A DNA stretch of 64,000 nt from Sphingomonas immobilis (GCF_030580995.1 NZ_JAUQSZ010000005.1:1-64000), one strand, 5' to 3'. Shown: positions 48,056 through 57,748, counted from the stretch's first letter. The notes: a model not told the origin generated them from the sequence alone. A program made the numbers and translations.

Positions 48056-48799
48056 TCAGTGGAGATTGCGGTCGAACAGCGCGAGCATCTCGCGCCAGCC
48101 GCGTTCGGCGGCGTCCTTGTTGTAGATCGGAAAGTCGGTCTTCATCCAACCGTGCGCCGCGCCTTCGTAGATTTCGGCGACGTGCTTCACGCCAGCATCG
48201 GTCAACGCCTTTTCCATGCGCTCGGCCTGTTCGGGCGGATAGCTATCGTCCTTGTCGGCGCCGGCGACATAGACCTCCGCCTTCATCTTCGGCGCAAGCA
48301 GATGCGGACTGGTCGGCTTGTCAGTCGCGATGTTGCCGCCGTGATAGCTTGCCGCCGCCGCGACCCGCTCCGGGAAAAATCCCGCCGCCGTCAGCGCCAT
48401 GCCGCCGCCCATGCAGAAGCCGACCGTGCCGACCTTCTCACCCGCGACATCACTGCGCGTATCGAGATAGGCGAGGAGAGCCCTGGTATCCTCCGCCGCC
48501 TTGTGATTGTCGGTCGATGCCATCAGCGTCGGCACGATGCTGTTGCCGAAGCCTTGCGCGAACACCGCCTTGGGATCGAGCGTCTCGTGCGGGCCGTAGC
48601 GATAGAACAGATCAGGCAGCAGCGCGACATAGCCGGCATCGGCCAGCCGCCGCGCCATGTCGATCATCGCCGGGCGGATCGCCAGCGCGTCCATATAGAC
48701 GATCACCGCCGGCCATGGCCCGGCCCCTTCCGAGGGGGTGAGCACATAGGTATTGCAATCGCCATCGGCGGTTTTGATCGTCACCTGTTCCTGCGGCAT
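48056..48799 (-). CDS. dienelactone hydrolase family protein
   Basis: A 247-residue alpha/beta hydrolase. The nucleophile elbow GFCMGGG has Cys in place of Ser, as in dienelactone hydrolases. The Asp is in GADKDDSYP and the His in EGAAHGWM. It opens with TIKTADGDCNTYVL strands. It may hydrolyse dienelactones or other small esters. No aromatic-degradation genes are near, so the substrate is unknown. It starts 17 bases after the prolyl oligopeptidase stop on the same strand and may be cotranscribed. Confidence 0.88.
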   Translation of the reverse strand: MPQEQVTIKTADGDCNTYVLTPSEGAGPWPAVIVYMDALAIRPAMIDMARRLADAGYVALLPDLFYRYGPHETLDPKAVFAQGFGNSIVPTLMASTDNHKAAEDTRALLAYLDTRSDVAGEKVGTVGFCMGGGMALTAAGFFPERVAAAASYHGGNIATDKPTSPHLLAPKMKAEVYVAGADKDDSYPPEQAERMEKALTDAGVKHVAEIYEGAAHGWMKTDFPIYNKDAAERGWREMLALFDRNLH

Positions 48800-48815
48800 G
48801 TCGTTTCCTCCAGTC

Positions 48816-50954
48816 CTAGTTGATCGGCTTGATGGCGAGCCCGGTCCATTTCGCGGCGAAAGCCCATTCGTCGGCGGTTTCGGCGATGACCTTGGCGATC
48901 GGCTTGCCCGATCCGTGGCCGGCGCGCGTCTCGATGCGGATCAGATGCGGCTTGGGACCGATGTCCGCTGCCTGCACCGCCGCCGCATATTTGAAGCTGT
49001 GGCCCGGCACGACGCGATCGTCCGTGTCGGCGGTGGCGATCAGGATCGCCGGATAGACCGTGCCGCTCCTGATGTTGTGATACGGTGAGTAGGCGTAGAG
49101 CGTCCTGAAATCGGCCTCTTTCGACGAATAGCCGTAATCGTCGACCCAGTAGCGCCCCGCCGTGAAGCGATCGAAGCGCAGCATGTCCATCACCCCCACC
49201 GCCGGCAGAGCCGCCGCGAACAAATCCGGCCGCTGATTGGTGACGGCGCCGACGAGGAGCCCGCCGTTCGACCCGCCCTGAATGGCGAGGCCGCCCTTCG
49301 ACGTGATGCCCTGTGCCTTCAGATATTCGCCCGCCGCGATGAAATCGTCGAACACGTTCTGCTTGTTGGCGAGGCGGCCGCCGTCATGCCACGCCTTGCC
49401 ATATTCGCCACCGCCGCGAATGTTAGCGACCGCGAGCACCCCGCCCTGCTCCAGCCAGGCCAGCCGCCCGGCCGAGAAGGCCGGCGTCACCGAGATGTTG
49501 AAGCCGCCATACGCATAGAGCAGCGTCGGCGCCGGGCCGGTCACGTCCTTCCGGCGGACGACGAACATCGGAACCTTCGTGCCGTCCTTCGAGGCGTAGA
49601 AACGCTGCTCGACCGTGTAGGCGGCGGGATCGAACGCGACCTCGGGCTGGACCCAGATCGCCGATTTTCCGGTCTTTACATCGTAGCGGTAGATCGTCGT
49701 CGGCGTCGCGAAGCTGGTGAAGGTGTAGAACAACTCGGGATCGGTTTCGTCGCCGCTGATGCCGCCGATCGCGCCGATGCCGGGCAGCGCGATCGCGCCT
49801 TCGGATGCACCGTCCAGCGCATAGCGGCGCAGCTCGGATTTCACGTCGACGAGATATTCCGCGATCAGCTTGCCGTCGTGGATCGATGCGCTTTGCAGCA
49901 CGGCGCCGGTCTTGTCCTCGGGCACGACCTCATGGATCGGCGGGACGGCCGAGCGGGCGTTGAGATTGGTCGCGACGATGCGCTGGCGCGGCGCGCCATT
50001 GTCGGTCCGCCAGTAGAAATTCGCGCCGATATTCCCGGCCAGCGCCCATTCGTTGTCCAGCGCCTTGAAGATCGTACGCGGCACGGGCCTGGGCGCGGTG
50101 AGATCGATCACGGTGATCGCGTAGCGGGTATCGGTGCCCTCGGTCGTGGTGATGACGAGGTATTTGCCGTCGTCGGTCACCTGCGCGCTATGGCCGCGCT
50201 TGGGCGTGTCGGGGGTCTCGTAGATCAGCGTGTCGGCGGACTGCTGCGTGCCGATCCGGTGGAAGTAGATCTTCTGGTTCTCGTTGAGCGCCTGGAATTT
50301 CTGGCCGTCGGCGGGGACGGGAAAGCGCGAATAGTAGAAGCCCGATCCGTCCTTCGCCCAGGCGAAATTGGAGAACTTCACCCATTCGACGGTGTCGGGG
50401 AGGATCTGACCGCTGGCGACGTCGAGCACCTTGACGGTGCGCCAGTCGGTGCCGCCGTCCTGCACCGAATAGAGCATCTTGCTGCCGTCCTCCGAAGGCA
50501 CCCATTCGGCGAGCGCGGTGGCGCCGTCCTTCGACCAGCCGTTCGGATCGATCAGCACGCGGCCCGCGCCGTTCAGCCCGTCGCGGACGTAGAGTACAGA
50601 CTGGTTCTGGAGGCCTGCGTTGCGCGTGTAGAAATAACGCGCGCCCTTCTTCACCGGCACGCCGAACCGCTCGTAATCGAGCAGTTTGTTGAGCCGCGCC
50701 GTCAGGATGTCGCGGCCGGGGAGCGTGTCGAGATACGCGCTGGTCGTCGCGACCTCAGCATCGACCCACGCCTTGACCGCAGGATCGGTACGCACGTCGT
50801 TCTCGAGCCAGCGATAGGGATCGGCGACCTTCACCCCGAACTGGGTGTCGACCTGATCGACCTTGCGGGTCTCGGGATAGTGCATGGGGGCTCCGGTCTG
50901 GGCGAAAGCGGGGGTGGCGAGGAGAATCGCGATAAGGGGCAGCGCGCGGCGCAT
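48816..50954 (-). CDS. prolyl oligopeptidase family serine peptidase (S9A), exported
   Basis: A 712-residue protein from ATG 50954 with signal peptide MRRALPLIAILLATPAFAQ. A seven-bladed beta-propeller covers about residues 75-420. The alpha/beta hydrolase domain follows, with nucleophile IQGGSNGGLLVGA, Asp in TADTDDRVVP and His in TRAGHGSG. It cleaves short peptides after proline, probably in the periplasm. The length is normal for signal-bearing S9A enzymes. Confidence 0.93.
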   Translation of the reverse strand: MRRALPLIAILLATPAFAQTGAPMHYPETRKVDQVDTQFGVKVADPYRWLENDVRTDPAVKAWVDAEVATTSAYLDTLPGRDILTARLNKLLDYERFGVPVKKGARYFYTRNAGLQNQSVLYVRDGLNGAGRVLIDPNGWSKDGATALAEWVPSEDGSKMLYSVQDGGTDWRTVKVLDVASGQILPDTVEWVKFSNFAWAKDGSGFYYSRFPVPADGQKFQALNENQKIYFHRIGTQQSADTLIYETPDTPKRGHSAQVTDDGKYLVITTTEGTDTRYAITVIDLTAPRPVPRTIFKALDNEWALAGNIGANFYWRTDNGAPRQRIVATNLNARSAVPPIHEVVPEDKTGAVLQSASIHDGKLIAEYLVDVKSELRRYALDGASEGAIALPGIGAIGGISGDETDPELFYTFTSFATPTTIYRYDVKTGKSAIWVQPEVAFDPAAYTVEQRFYASKDGTKVPMFVVRRKDVTGPAPTLLYAYGGFNISVTPAFSAGRLAWLEQGGVLAVANIRGGGEYGKAWHDGGRLANKQNVFDDFIAAGEYLKAQGITSKGGLAIQGGSNGGLLVGAVTNQRPDLFAAALPAVGVMDMLRFDRFTAGRYWVDDYGYSSKEADFRTLYAYSPYHNIRSGTVYPAILIATADTDDRVVPGHSFKYAAAVQAADIGPKPHLIRIETRAGHGSGKPIAKVIAETADEWAFAAKWTGLAIKPIN

Positions 50955-50980
50955 ATGGGGCTTTCCGGGGGAGGACAAAA

Positions 50981-51018
50981 GAAAAGGAGCCGCACCGTAT
51001 CCGGTGCGACTCCTTTTT
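50981..51018 (-). terminator. terminator of the alpha operon after rplQ
   Basis: On the minus strand AAAAAGGAG-T-CGCACCG pairs with CGGTGCG-G-CTCC and is followed by TTTTCTTTTG. It lies 50 bases past the rplQ stop. Confidence 0.88.
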
Positions 51019-51031
51019 CAAGCCGTCGAGC

Positions 51032-51074
51032 GTCGCGGCAGAGCCGCGTCGTCGGCCGGAGCTACGCTTACGCG
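51032..51074 (-). repeat. three-hairpin compound element, copy 8 (truncated, at rplQ)
   Basis: Hairpin 1 is CGCGGC (51034-51039) with GCCGCG (51043-51048). It is followed by linker GTCGGCCGG (51051-51059) and a short remnant GAGCTACGCTTACGCG that overlaps the rplQ TAA stop. Hairpin 2 is missing. Confidence 0.7.
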
Positions 51075-51487
51075 TCCTCGTAATCATCCGCCTCGATGAC
51101 GGGGCCCGAATCCTGGCCCTTGGCCGAGACGTCGCGGTCGACGAATTCGATGATCGCCATCGGCGAGGCGTCCGACGCGCGGATGCCGGCCTTGATGATG
51201 CGGGTGTAGCCGCCGTTGCGATCGGCGTAGCGCGAGGCCAGCACGTCGAACAGCTTCACCAGCTGCGCGTCGTCGAGCAGGCGGGCATGCGCGAGACGGC
51301 GGTTGGAGAGACCGCCCTTCTTGGCGAGCGTGATCAGCTTCTCGACGTACGGGCGCAGTTCCTTCGCCTTGGCGACGGTGGTGGTGATCTGCTCGTGCTT
51401 GATGAGCGCTGCCGACATATTGCGGAACAGCGCGATGCGGTGGGCCGAGGTCCGCTGAAGCTTACGGCCGCCTACACGGTGACGCAT
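51068..51487 (-). CDS. rplQ: 50S ribosomal protein L17
   Basis: A 139-residue protein: [20 protein letters not shown], then [38 protein letters not shown] and a C-terminal [28 protein letters not shown]. This matches L17 with a typical acidic alphaproteobacterial tail. It lies near the polypeptide exit tunnel. It ends the rpsM-rpsK-rpoA-rplQ operon. A compound element separates it from rpoA. Confidence 0.97.
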   Translation of the reverse strand: MRHRVGGRKLQRTSAHRIALFRNMSAALIKHEQITTTVAKAKELRPYVEKLITLAKKGGLSNRRLAHARLLDDAQLVKLFDVLASRYADRNGGYTRIIKAGIRASDASPMAIIEFVDRDVSAKGQDSGPVIEADDYEDA

Positions 51488-51566
51488 TGGATAGTCCTTT
51501 TCGTTCGTTAAGGGGCCGGTTCAAGGAACCCCAGACCAGGTGGGGACGGTCGGCCCACCCTATCTT

Positions 51567-51593
51567 CCGTCATCCCCGCGAAGGCGGGGATCC
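51567..51593. repeat. CCGTCATCCCCGC palindrome
   Basis: CCCCGC (51574-51579), GAAG, GCGGGG (51584-51589), with flanking CCGTCAT and ATCC. A member of the CGTCATCCCCGC family, in the 216-base rpoA-rplQ gap. Confidence 0.7.
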
Positions 51594-51611
51594 ATGTTTC
51601 CGCAGGCACTA

Positions 51612-51697
51612 CGCCGCTGCAAAGCCGCGTCGTCGATCGGGCTTGCAGCCCGTCGGCCGGGCTGGCGCCGTCTCCGGGTTCGCTCACGCAAACCCGG
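51612..51697 (-). repeat. three-hairpin compound element, copy 9 (after rpoA)
   Basis: Hairpin 1 is degenerate (GCCGC..GCAAAGCCGCG, 51612-51631). It is followed by linker GTCGATCGG, hairpin 2 CGGGC (51638-51642) with GCCCG (51648-51652), linker TCGGCCGGG, and hairpin 3 CCGGGTTCGC (51674-51683) with GCAAACCCGG (51688-51697). Hairpin 3 ends 7 bases from the rpoA stop codon. Confidence 0.85.
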
Positions 51698-51703
51698 TGC
51701 GAC

Positions 51704-52768
51704 TTAGCCCATTATTTCCTGTTCCAGCTTCTTCGCCATCTCTTCGATGTTCTCGGGCGGCCAGCCGGGGATTTCCATGCCGAGACGCAGACCCATCGAC
51801 GACAGCACTTCCTTGATCTCGTTCAAGGACTTGCGGCCGAAGTTCGGCGTGCGCAGCATCTCCGCCTCGGTCTTCTGCACGAGATCGCCGATGTAGATGA
51901 TGTTGTCGTTCTTCAGGCAGTTGGCCGAACGCACCGACAGTTCGAGCTCGTCGACCTTCTTGAGAAGGTAACGGTTGATCTGCTGGGTATCGCCCGAAAC
52001 CTCGCTCGACGCGGCGGGTGCCGCCTGGCCGATCGGGGCCGAGCGCGTCGCGGTCGAATCGTCGAAGTGGACGAACAGCGCAAGCTGGTCCTGCAGGATG
52101 CGGCCGGCGTAGCCGATCGCGTCCTCCGGCGTGACGGTGCCGTCGGTCTCGACCGTCAGCGTCAGCTTGTCGTAATCGAGCTCCTGCCCGACGCGGGTGT
52201 TCTCGACCTTGTAGCTCACCTGCTTGACCGGCGAGTAGAGCGCGTCGACCGGGATCAGGCCGATCGGCGCGTCGGCCGGACGGTTGGCGACCGCGGCGAC
52301 ATAGCCCTTACCGACGTCTGCGGTGAGTTCCATGTTGAGCGTCGCGCCGTCGTCGAGGTGGCAGATGACGAGATCGGGGTTCATCACCTCGATATCGCCC
52401 GAAACCGCGATGTCGCCGGCCTTCACCTCGGCGGGGCCGGTGGCGGAAAGCTGGAGACGCTTGGGGCCTTCGCCCTGCATGCGCAGCGCGATCTGCTTCA
52501 CGTTGAGGACGATGTCGGTCACGTCCTCGCGAACACCCGCCAGCGACGAGAATTCGTGCAGCACGTTCTCGATCTTGATCGAGGTGACGGCCGCACCCTG
52601 GAGCGACGAGAGCAGAACGCGGCGGAGCGCGTTGCCGAGCGTCAGGCCGAAGCCGCGCTCGAGCGGCTCGGCGATGAAGGTCGCCTTCTTCTTGGTATCG
52701 CCGCCCGACTTCATTTCGAGGCCGCTCGGCTTCTTCAATTCCTGCCAGTTCTTTGCATTGACGGACAC
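51704..52768 (-). CDS. rpoA: DNA-directed RNA polymerase subunit alpha
   Basis: A 354-residue protein. The N-terminal assembly domain includes [33 protein letters not shown], which dimerises and holds beta/beta'. A linker follows at about 235-265. The C-terminal domain ([20 protein letters not shown] ... [20 protein letters not shown]) contacts UP elements and activators. It is complete. The gap of 216 bases to rplQ is longer than usual because of repeats. Confidence 0.98.
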   Translation of the reverse strand: MSVNAKNWQELKKPSGLEMKSGGDTKKKATFIAEPLERGFGLTLGNALRRVLLSSLQGAAVTSIKIENVLHEFSSLAGVREDVTDIVLNVKQIALRMQGEGPKRLQLSATGPAEVKAGDIAVSGDIEVMNPDLVICHLDDGATLNMELTADVGKGYVAAVANRPADAPIGLIPVDALYSPVKQVSYKVENTRVGQELDYDKLTLTVETDGTVTPEDAIGYAGRILQDQLALFVHFDDSTATRSAPIGQAAPAASSEVSGDTQQINRYLLKKVDELELSVRSANCLKNDNIIYIGDLVQKTEAEMLRTPNFGRKSLNEIKEVLSSMGLRLGMEIPGWPPENIEEMAKKLEQEIMG

Positions 52769-52862
52769 GGGCTTCCCCTTGGTTTTGGGCGGGAGTGGGC
52801 CACTCCGGCCATTGGGAGTCTCGTCCGCGCGGCGCGATCAACCGCGCGCGGACAAGGCGAAA

Positions 52863-53252
52863 TCAGACGCGGCGGCGCTTCGAGGGGCGGACGCCGTTGT
52901 GCGGGATCGAGGTCACGTCGCGGATCGAGGTGATCTGGAAACCGACCGCCTGCAGCGCGCGGAGCGCCGACTCGCGGCCCGAACCGGGGCCCTTCACTTC
53001 GACTTCCAGCGTGCGGACGCCGTGTTCGGCGGCCTTCTTGCCGGCGTCTTCCGCCGCGACCTGCGCCGCATACGGGGTCGACTTGCGCGAGCCCTTGAAG
53101 CCCATCATGCCGGCCGACGACCACGAGATCGCGTTGCCCTGGGCATCGGTGATCGTGATCATCGTGTTGTTGAACGATGCGTTGACGTGGGCGACGCCCG
53201 ACGTGATGTTCTTGCGCTCACGGCGCTTAATGCGCTGCGGTTCACGTGCCAT
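52863..53252 (-). CDS. rpsK: 30S ribosomal protein S11
   Basis: A 129-residue protein with the S11 pattern: [40 protein letters not shown] and a C-terminal [22 protein letters not shown]. It forms part of the platform with S7 and contacts the E-site. It lies between rpsM and rpoA. Confidence 0.97.
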   Translation of the reverse strand: MAREPQRIKRRERKNITSGVAHVNASFNNTMITITDAQGNAISWSSAGMMGFKGSRKSTPYAAQVAAEDAGKKAAEHGVRTLEVEVKGPGSGRESALRALQAVGFQITSIRDVTSIPHNGVRPSKRRRV

Positions 53253-53309
53253 GTTGAATTCCTAATCCTACGAAACGAGGAGCGAGCCGCAGTCACCTGC
53301 GGCTCAAAC

Positions 53310-53678
53310 TCACTTCTTCTTGCCGGCGATCGGCTTGGCCTTGCCCTTGCGGGTGCGCGCATTGGTATGCGTGCGCTGGCCGCGGACCGGGAGGCCCTTG
53401 CGATGGCGAAGGCCGCGATAGCAGGCGAGATCCATCAGACGCTTGATGTTCATCGCGGTCTGACGGCGAAGATCGCCCTCGACCGTATGATCGGCGTCGA
53501 TCGTCTCGCGGATCTGCAGCACTTCCGAATCGGTGAGATCCTGAACGCGGCGTTCCGGCGCGATGCCCAGCTTGGCGGTGATTTCCTTCGCCTTGGTATC
53601 GCCGATACCGTGGATGTAGGTCAGCGCGATCACCACGCGCTTGTTGGTCGGGATGTTGACACCCGCAATACGTGCCAT
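53310..53678 (-). CDS. rpsM: 30S ribosomal protein S13
   Basis: A 122-residue protein starting [21 protein letters not shown], with [17 protein letters not shown] and the basic tail [32 protein letters not shown]. It sits in the head and makes inter-subunit bridges. In this genome it is separated from adk by a 3.4-kb block of unrelated genes, so the S13-S11-alpha-L17 set probably has its own promoter in the 168-base upstream gap. Confidence 0.97.
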   Translation of the reverse strand: MARIAGVNIPTNKRVVIALTYIHGIGDTKAKEITAKLGIAPERRVQDLTDSEVLQIRETIDADHTVEGDLRRQTAMNIKRLMDLACYRGLRHRKGLPVRGQRTHTNARTRKGKAKPIAGKKK

Positions 53679-53846
53679 GAACTAAAATCTCCTGCTCCAC
53701 AGGGCGTGCATGGCTGCACAACCCCATCTCATCGCGTTGAACACCGAAACGCGCGACAGCCGACGCGCGCAGAGCGCCGCCGGTCACCGTCGTATCGGAA
53801 GACGCGCCAGATAGTAGGGCCTCGTAAGACTGTCAAGCGCCGGAGA

Positions 53847-54080
53847 TCAAACGGAGGGATGTGAGCCCTTCGGCATTTTGATCCATTTGTGCAGCGCGAC
53901 CGCCACCCACGCGATCTCGACCAGACCAAACGGCCAGGCCCCCTGCAGGAAGCCGTAAGCCGATCCCATCAGGCAGCCGATCGCGAAGGCCAGCGTCCAC
54001 CAGTGGCTTCGCGCCTCCAGCATGTAGCATACCAGCATGAAGGTGACGGCGAACAGGCCGAAGAGGGTTAGGGCATCCAT
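53847..54080 (-). CDS. small three-helix membrane protein
   Basis: A 77-residue protein with three hydrophobic segments: ALTLFGLFAVTFMLVCYML, WWTLAFAIGCLMGSAYGFLQ and PFGLVEIAWVAVALHKWI. It resembles short conserved inner-membrane proteins of sphingomonads, with no assigned function (recollection, not searched). It starts 42 bases after the histidine kinase stop on the same strand and could be its cotranscribed accessory. Confidence 0.7.
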   Translation of the reverse strand: MDALTLFGLFAVTFMLVCYMLEARSHWWTLAFAIGCLMGSAYGFLQGAWPFGLVEIAWVAVALHKWIKMPKGSHPSV

Positions 54081-54121
54081 CGCTCACGCTTTGGCGACAT
54101 CGGGCGCGGAATGCCAGGGAA

Positions 54122-55480
54122 TCAGGCCGGCACGACGATCGCGACGATCAGCCCCGGCGTGTTGTCGCCCAGCTCCAGCCGGCCGCCGTGCAGCCGCGCC
54201 ACCGCCTCGACCAGCGCCATGCCGAGCCCCGCGCCCGGCGTCGTGCGCGCGCCGTCGAGCCGGCCGAAGCGGCGCAGCGCCAGCGCGCGGTCGGCCTCGG
54301 CGATGCCGGGGCCGCGATCCTCGACTGCGAAACGCACCTCTCCCGCCGCGCGCCTCAGCCGCAGCGTAACCTCGCCGCCATCGGCCGCGTGGCGCAAGGC
54401 ATTGTCGATCAGGTTGGTGATCGCCTGCGTCATCAGTTCGCGGTGCAGCACGATACGGCCCGCCCCCTCCCCGATCGCGGCCACGAAGGTCATGCCGTCG
54501 TCCTCGGCAACGGGCGCGTAGAGCTCGGCGATCTCCTCGACCAGTTCGGCGGGATCGACGCTGGTGAAGCGGTCGCGCGAGACCGATTCGGCGCGGCTGA
54601 TCTCGATGAGCATCGTCAACATGCGCATGACGATATCGGTCTCGGTCAGCAGCCCGCTCATCGCCGCCTCGCGCGCTTCGGGATCGGCCTGAAGCACCGC
54701 CGCCTCGGCCTTGCTGCGCAACCGCGCGAGGGGAGAGCGCAGATCGTGCGCGAAACTGTCGGTGACGACGCGCAATTCGGTCATCAGCCGTTCGAGCTTC
54801 TCCAGCATCGCGTTTAGGCGAGAGGCGAGCCGGTCGAAGGCATCCTGCCCACCCGCCGCATTGGGTACGCGTCGCGAGAGATCGCCGTCCGCCACGCCCT
54901 CGATCACGTTCGCGACCTGATCGAGCCGCCGCCCGACATAGCGCGTGACGACGAGTCCGCCGCCGACGCCAAGCGCAAGAGACAAAAGGGTCGCCGCCAG
55001 CATCGCCTGCTCTATGCCGCGCTGCACCTGTTCCCAATCGTCGAGCAGGCGGCCGCTCAGCAGCCAGTCGTTGCCGATCTTCCGCACGGCATAGCCCGCC
55101 TCGCGTTCGGCCCAGGGGCGGTCGGCGCCGATCGTGCCGATGCGGAATTCGATCGGCTCGGGGGCGCCGCTGATCGTGATGTCTCCCGGCCCGACGCCGA
55201 AACGACGCTGCCCCTCATTATCGACCACCGCGAGGATCAGCGAGAAATCACCCGGCGCCCGGGCTTCGGCGATGGCGTGGCTCAGCGCGGGCAGCCCACC
55301 CGTCTGCCATACCGAGACCAGCGCGTCGGACTGTTCGATCGTGTCGCGGCGGAGCGCGTCGATGCTCGAATCATGGATCTGCCGCCACACGAAGGCGACC
55401 AGCACGAGGTTGGAGACGAGCGCGAGCCCGATCGCGAGCAGCGCGATGCGCGCGGTGACGGAGAGGCGGCGCATCCTCAT
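54122..55480 (-). CDS. two-component sensor histidine kinase
   Basis: A 452-residue protein. First transmembrane helix at about 10-30, a periplasmic sensor region to about 155, a second helix (about 160-182) and a HAMP linker (RYVGRRLDQVANVIEGVADGD). H-box FAHDLRSPLARLR (His about 243), N-box QAITNLIDNALRH, G1 VEDRGPGIAEADRA and G2 GAGLGMALVEAVARLHGG. It is an orthodox EnvZ/QseC-like kinase that phosphorylates the OmpR-type regulator ending 11 bases upstream. The stimulus is unknown. Confidence 0.92.
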   Translation of the reverse strand: MRMRRLSVTARIALLAIGLALVSNLVLVAFVWRQIHDSSIDALRRDTIEQSDALVSVWQTGGLPALSHAIAEARAPGDFSLILAVVDNEGQRRFGVGPGDITISGAPEPIEFRIGTIGADRPWAEREAGYAVRKIGNDWLLSGRLLDDWEQVQRGIEQAMLAATLLSLALGVGGGLVVTRYVGRRLDQVANVIEGVADGDLSRRVPNAAGGQDAFDRLASRLNAMLEKLERLMTELRVVTDSFAHDLRSPLARLRSKAEAAVLQADPEAREAAMSGLLTETDIVMRMLTMLIEISRAESVSRDRFTSVDPAELVEEIAELYAPVAEDDGMTFVAAIGEGAGRIVLHRELMTQAITNLIDNALRHAADGGEVTLRLRRAAGEVRFAVEDRGPGIAEADRALALRRFGRLDGARTTPGAGLGMALVEAVARLHGGRLELGDNTPGLIVAIVVPA

Positions 55481-55491
55481 CCGCTGGCGGC

Positions 55492-56184
55492 TCAGCTCTC
55501 CACCGAAAGCCGGTAGCCCGCGCCGCGCACGGTGTGGAGGATCGGCGTCGCGAAGCCTTCCTCGATCTTGCGGCGCAGGCGGCCGATATGGACGTCGACC
55601 ACGTTCGATCCCGGATCGAAGTGATAGTTCCAGATCTTTTCCAGCATCATCGTGCGCGTGACCACCTGGCCGGCGTGGCGGGCAAGATATTCGAGCAGGT
55701 TGAACTCGCGCGCGCCGAGCGGGATCGTGCGGCCCTCGCGCGTGACGGTGCGGGCGAGCAGATCGATCTCCAGGTCGCCGACCGAGAGGCGCGTCACCTG
55801 CTGTTGCGTGGCCGCGCGATCGGTTCGGCGCAGCAGCGCCTCGATCCGCGCGAACAGCTCCGCAAAGGAAAAGGGTTTGCAGAGATAATCGTCTGCCCCG
55901 GCCTTCAGCCCGTCGACACGGTCATCGACGGTGGCGAGCGCGGAAAGCATCAACACCGGGGTGCGAACCTCGGCCGCGCGAATCGCGCCGACCATCGCCA
56001 GGCCGTTGAGACCGGGCAGCATGCGATCGGCGATGATGAGGTCGAAGATGCCCTCGCTCGCCAGAAACAGGCCGTCGCGGCCGTCACTCGCGTTTTCCAC
56101 GGCGAAACCCGCCTCGGTCAGACCCTTGGCCAGGTATGATGCCGTGCCGGCATCATCTTCGACGATCAGGATCTTGCGGGTCAT
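55492..56184 (-). CDS. two-component response regulator, OmpR/PhoB family
   Basis: About 230 residues from ATG 56184 (MTRKILIVEDDAGTASYLAK); ATG 56196 would add four residues. The receiver domain has acidic pair EDD, phosphoacceptor Asp in IIADRMLPGLNG, the Ser/Thr in LMLSALATVDDR and Lys in YLCKPFSFAEL. The C-terminal winged helix ends HTVRGAGYRLSVES. It forms a pair with the downstream kinase. It lies inside what is normally the spc/alpha ribosomal operon. Confidence 0.93.
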   Translation of the reverse strand: MTRKILIVEDDAGTASYLAKGLTEAGFAVENASDGRDGLFLASEGIFDLIIADRMLPGLNGLAMVGAIRAAEVRTPVLMLSALATVDDRVDGLKAGADDYLCKPFSFAELFARIEALLRRTDRAATQQQVTRLSVGDLEIDLLARTVTREGRTIPLGAREFNLLEYLARHAGQVVTRTMMLEKIWNYHFDPGSNVVDVHIGRLRRKIEEGFATPILHTVRGAGYRLSVES

Positions 56185-56230
56185 GGGTGCAGACATTCCG
56201 AACGGGAACCTCTTGCCTAGAACGAAATGA

Positions 56231-56260
56231 GGCCGGCGGAAAGCAAGCCTTCCGCCGGCC
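56231..56260 (-). terminator. hairpin upstream of the two-component genes
   Basis: GGCCGGCGGAA (56231-56241) pairs perfectly with TTCCGCCGGCC (56250-56260). On the minus strand TCATTTCGTT follows. It could end the SRPBCC transcript before the two-component operon begins, though it is 200 bases past that gene's stop. No gene is seen in 56261-56462. Confidence 0.55.
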
Positions 56261-56462
56261 ACCAACACCCCCGGGAGTGCGGGTGCCAGTCTCGGGAACT
56301 CGTTCGGCTGCGTGCATCAGCCACGTCCGACGCTATAGGCGAGGGACTTGGACGGACCGATGAAGCGGACATGACGAATTCGTCATGTCCGGGCGCGTCG
56401 CGCGAATGACCGTGCCAAACGATCGAGGGGGGCGTGCCGGCACCCGCTCCCGCCGTGGGGGT

Positions 56463-57020
56463 TCAGCGCCCCGCCTTTTCCGGCGGAGGCGGTGGAGCGG
56501 CTTCCGCCGCGGCTTTCAGGTTCAGCACCTGCAGGGCCAGCACCTCGTCGACCTGCGGGGCGAGCTTCTCGCCGCCCGCGCGCATGTAGCCGGCGACGAG
56601 GTAGGTCATGGTCAGCGTGGTCGCGCCCCTCTCGCCGGGATCGACCTTGAAGGTAAGCGTGCCCTTCACCGCCTCGGCCTGGAGCGGCCCGAGCGCACCG
56701 TCGAGGCGGATCATGCGCGGCGGCTGGATATAGATGATGTGCGCGTGCTCGACGCTGCCCTTGTCGGCGAGCTTTTCACAGAAGCACCCCGTCGCCTGCG
56801 AATCGAGATAGAGGTTGGCCGCATCGTCCGAATAGGTGTGGTCCTTGCTCCACCATTTCTGTGGAGCGCGGAGCGTTTCCCACACCTGCTGCACGGGCGC
56901 CTCGACGGTGACGACCTGCTTCACCTCGAAATGATCGGCCGCGCTCTCGACGATCTCGGCCGAGGCGGGCGCCGCGAGGAACAGGGCCGCGGCGGTCGCG
57001 AGCAGAGCGGTCAGTTTCAT
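56463..57020 (-). CDS. SRPBCC family exported protein
   Basis: A 185-residue protein with signal peptide MKLTALLATAAALFLAAPAS. The START/Bet v1-like SRPBCC fold is suggested by VKQVVTVEAPVQQVWETLRAPQKWW at residue 33 and GATTLTMTYLVAGYM. A Pro-rich tail closes it. Such folds bind hydrophobic ligands, and an exported version may carry a lipid. The ligand is unknown. It lies between adk and the two-component genes on the same strand, 41 bases after adk. Confidence 0.8.
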   Translation of the reverse strand: MKLTALLATAAALFLAAPASAEIVESAADHFEVKQVVTVEAPVQQVWETLRAPQKWWSKDHTYSDDAANLYLDSQATGCFCEKLADKGSVEHAHIIYIQPPRMIRLDGALGPLQAEAVKGTLTFKVDPGERGATTLTMTYLVAGYMRAGGEKLAPQVDEVLALQVLNLKAAAEAAPPPPPEKAGR

Positions 57021-57061
57021 CGTCGTCCCCCCGGATATGCGGGCCGACGATATCGCGCGCG

Positions 57062-57712
57062 TCAGCCCGCGTCGAGGATCGCCGCGATCTGCTTGCCGAC
57101 CTCGTCCATGTCGGCCATGCCGTCGACCCGCGCGACGAGACCGCGCGCTTCGTAGATCGGCAGGATCGGCAGCGTCTTGGCGCGATATTCGGCCATGCGC
57201 GTGCGGACGGTTTCCTCATTGTCGTCGGGGCGGCGCTTGAACTCGTGCGCGCCGCAGACGTCGCAGGTATCGGCGACCTTCGGCTGCTTGAACGTGTCGT
57301 GATAGCCCGCGCCGCAGCTTGCGCAGGTGAAGCGGCCGACGATACGCTCGACCAGCGCATCCTCGTTGACTTCGAGCTCGATCACCTTGTCGAGCGTGCG
57401 GCCGCGATCGGCCAGCAGGCCATCGAGCTGCTCGGCCTGCGCGGCGGTGCGCGGATAGCCGTCGAAGATCACGCCCTTGGCGGTATCGTCCATGTCGAGC
57501 CGTTCGCCGATGATGCCCGAGACGATCTCGTCAGAGACGAGTTCGCCCGCCTCCATCACGGCCTTCGCCTTGACGCCGGTCGGCGTGCCCGCCTTGACGG
57601 CGGCGCGCAGCATGTCGCCGGTCGACAGCTGGACCATCCCCCGCTCCGCCTCGAGCCGGCTGGCCTGCGTGCCCTTGCCCGCTCCCGGCGGCCCAAGCAG
57701 AATGATGTTCAA
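57062..57712 (-). CDS. adk: adenylate kinase
   Basis: A 216-residue long-form adenylate kinase. P-loop GPPGAGKGTQ, FDGYPRTAAQAEQL, and a LID domain with four cysteines (CASC ... CDVC, residues about 129-153), so it probably binds zinc like Gram-positive enzymes. It interconverts ATP+AMP and 2 ADP. Its start lies 36 bases after the secY stop, the standard secY-adk pair. Confidence 0.97.
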   Translation of the reverse strand: MNIILLGPPGAGKGTQASRLEAERGMVQLSTGDMLRAAVKAGTPTGVKAKAVMEAGELVSDEIVSGIIGERLDMDDTAKGVIFDGYPRTAAQAEQLDGLLADRGRTLDKVIELEVNEDALVERIVGRFTCASCGAGYHDTFKQPKVADTCDVCGAHEFKRRPDDNEETVRTRMAEYRAKTLPILPIYEARGLVARVDGMADMDEVGKQIAAILDAG

Positions 57713-57748
57713 GTCCCCGCTCCCGTGCTTGCTGCGTACCCGCCCCTC

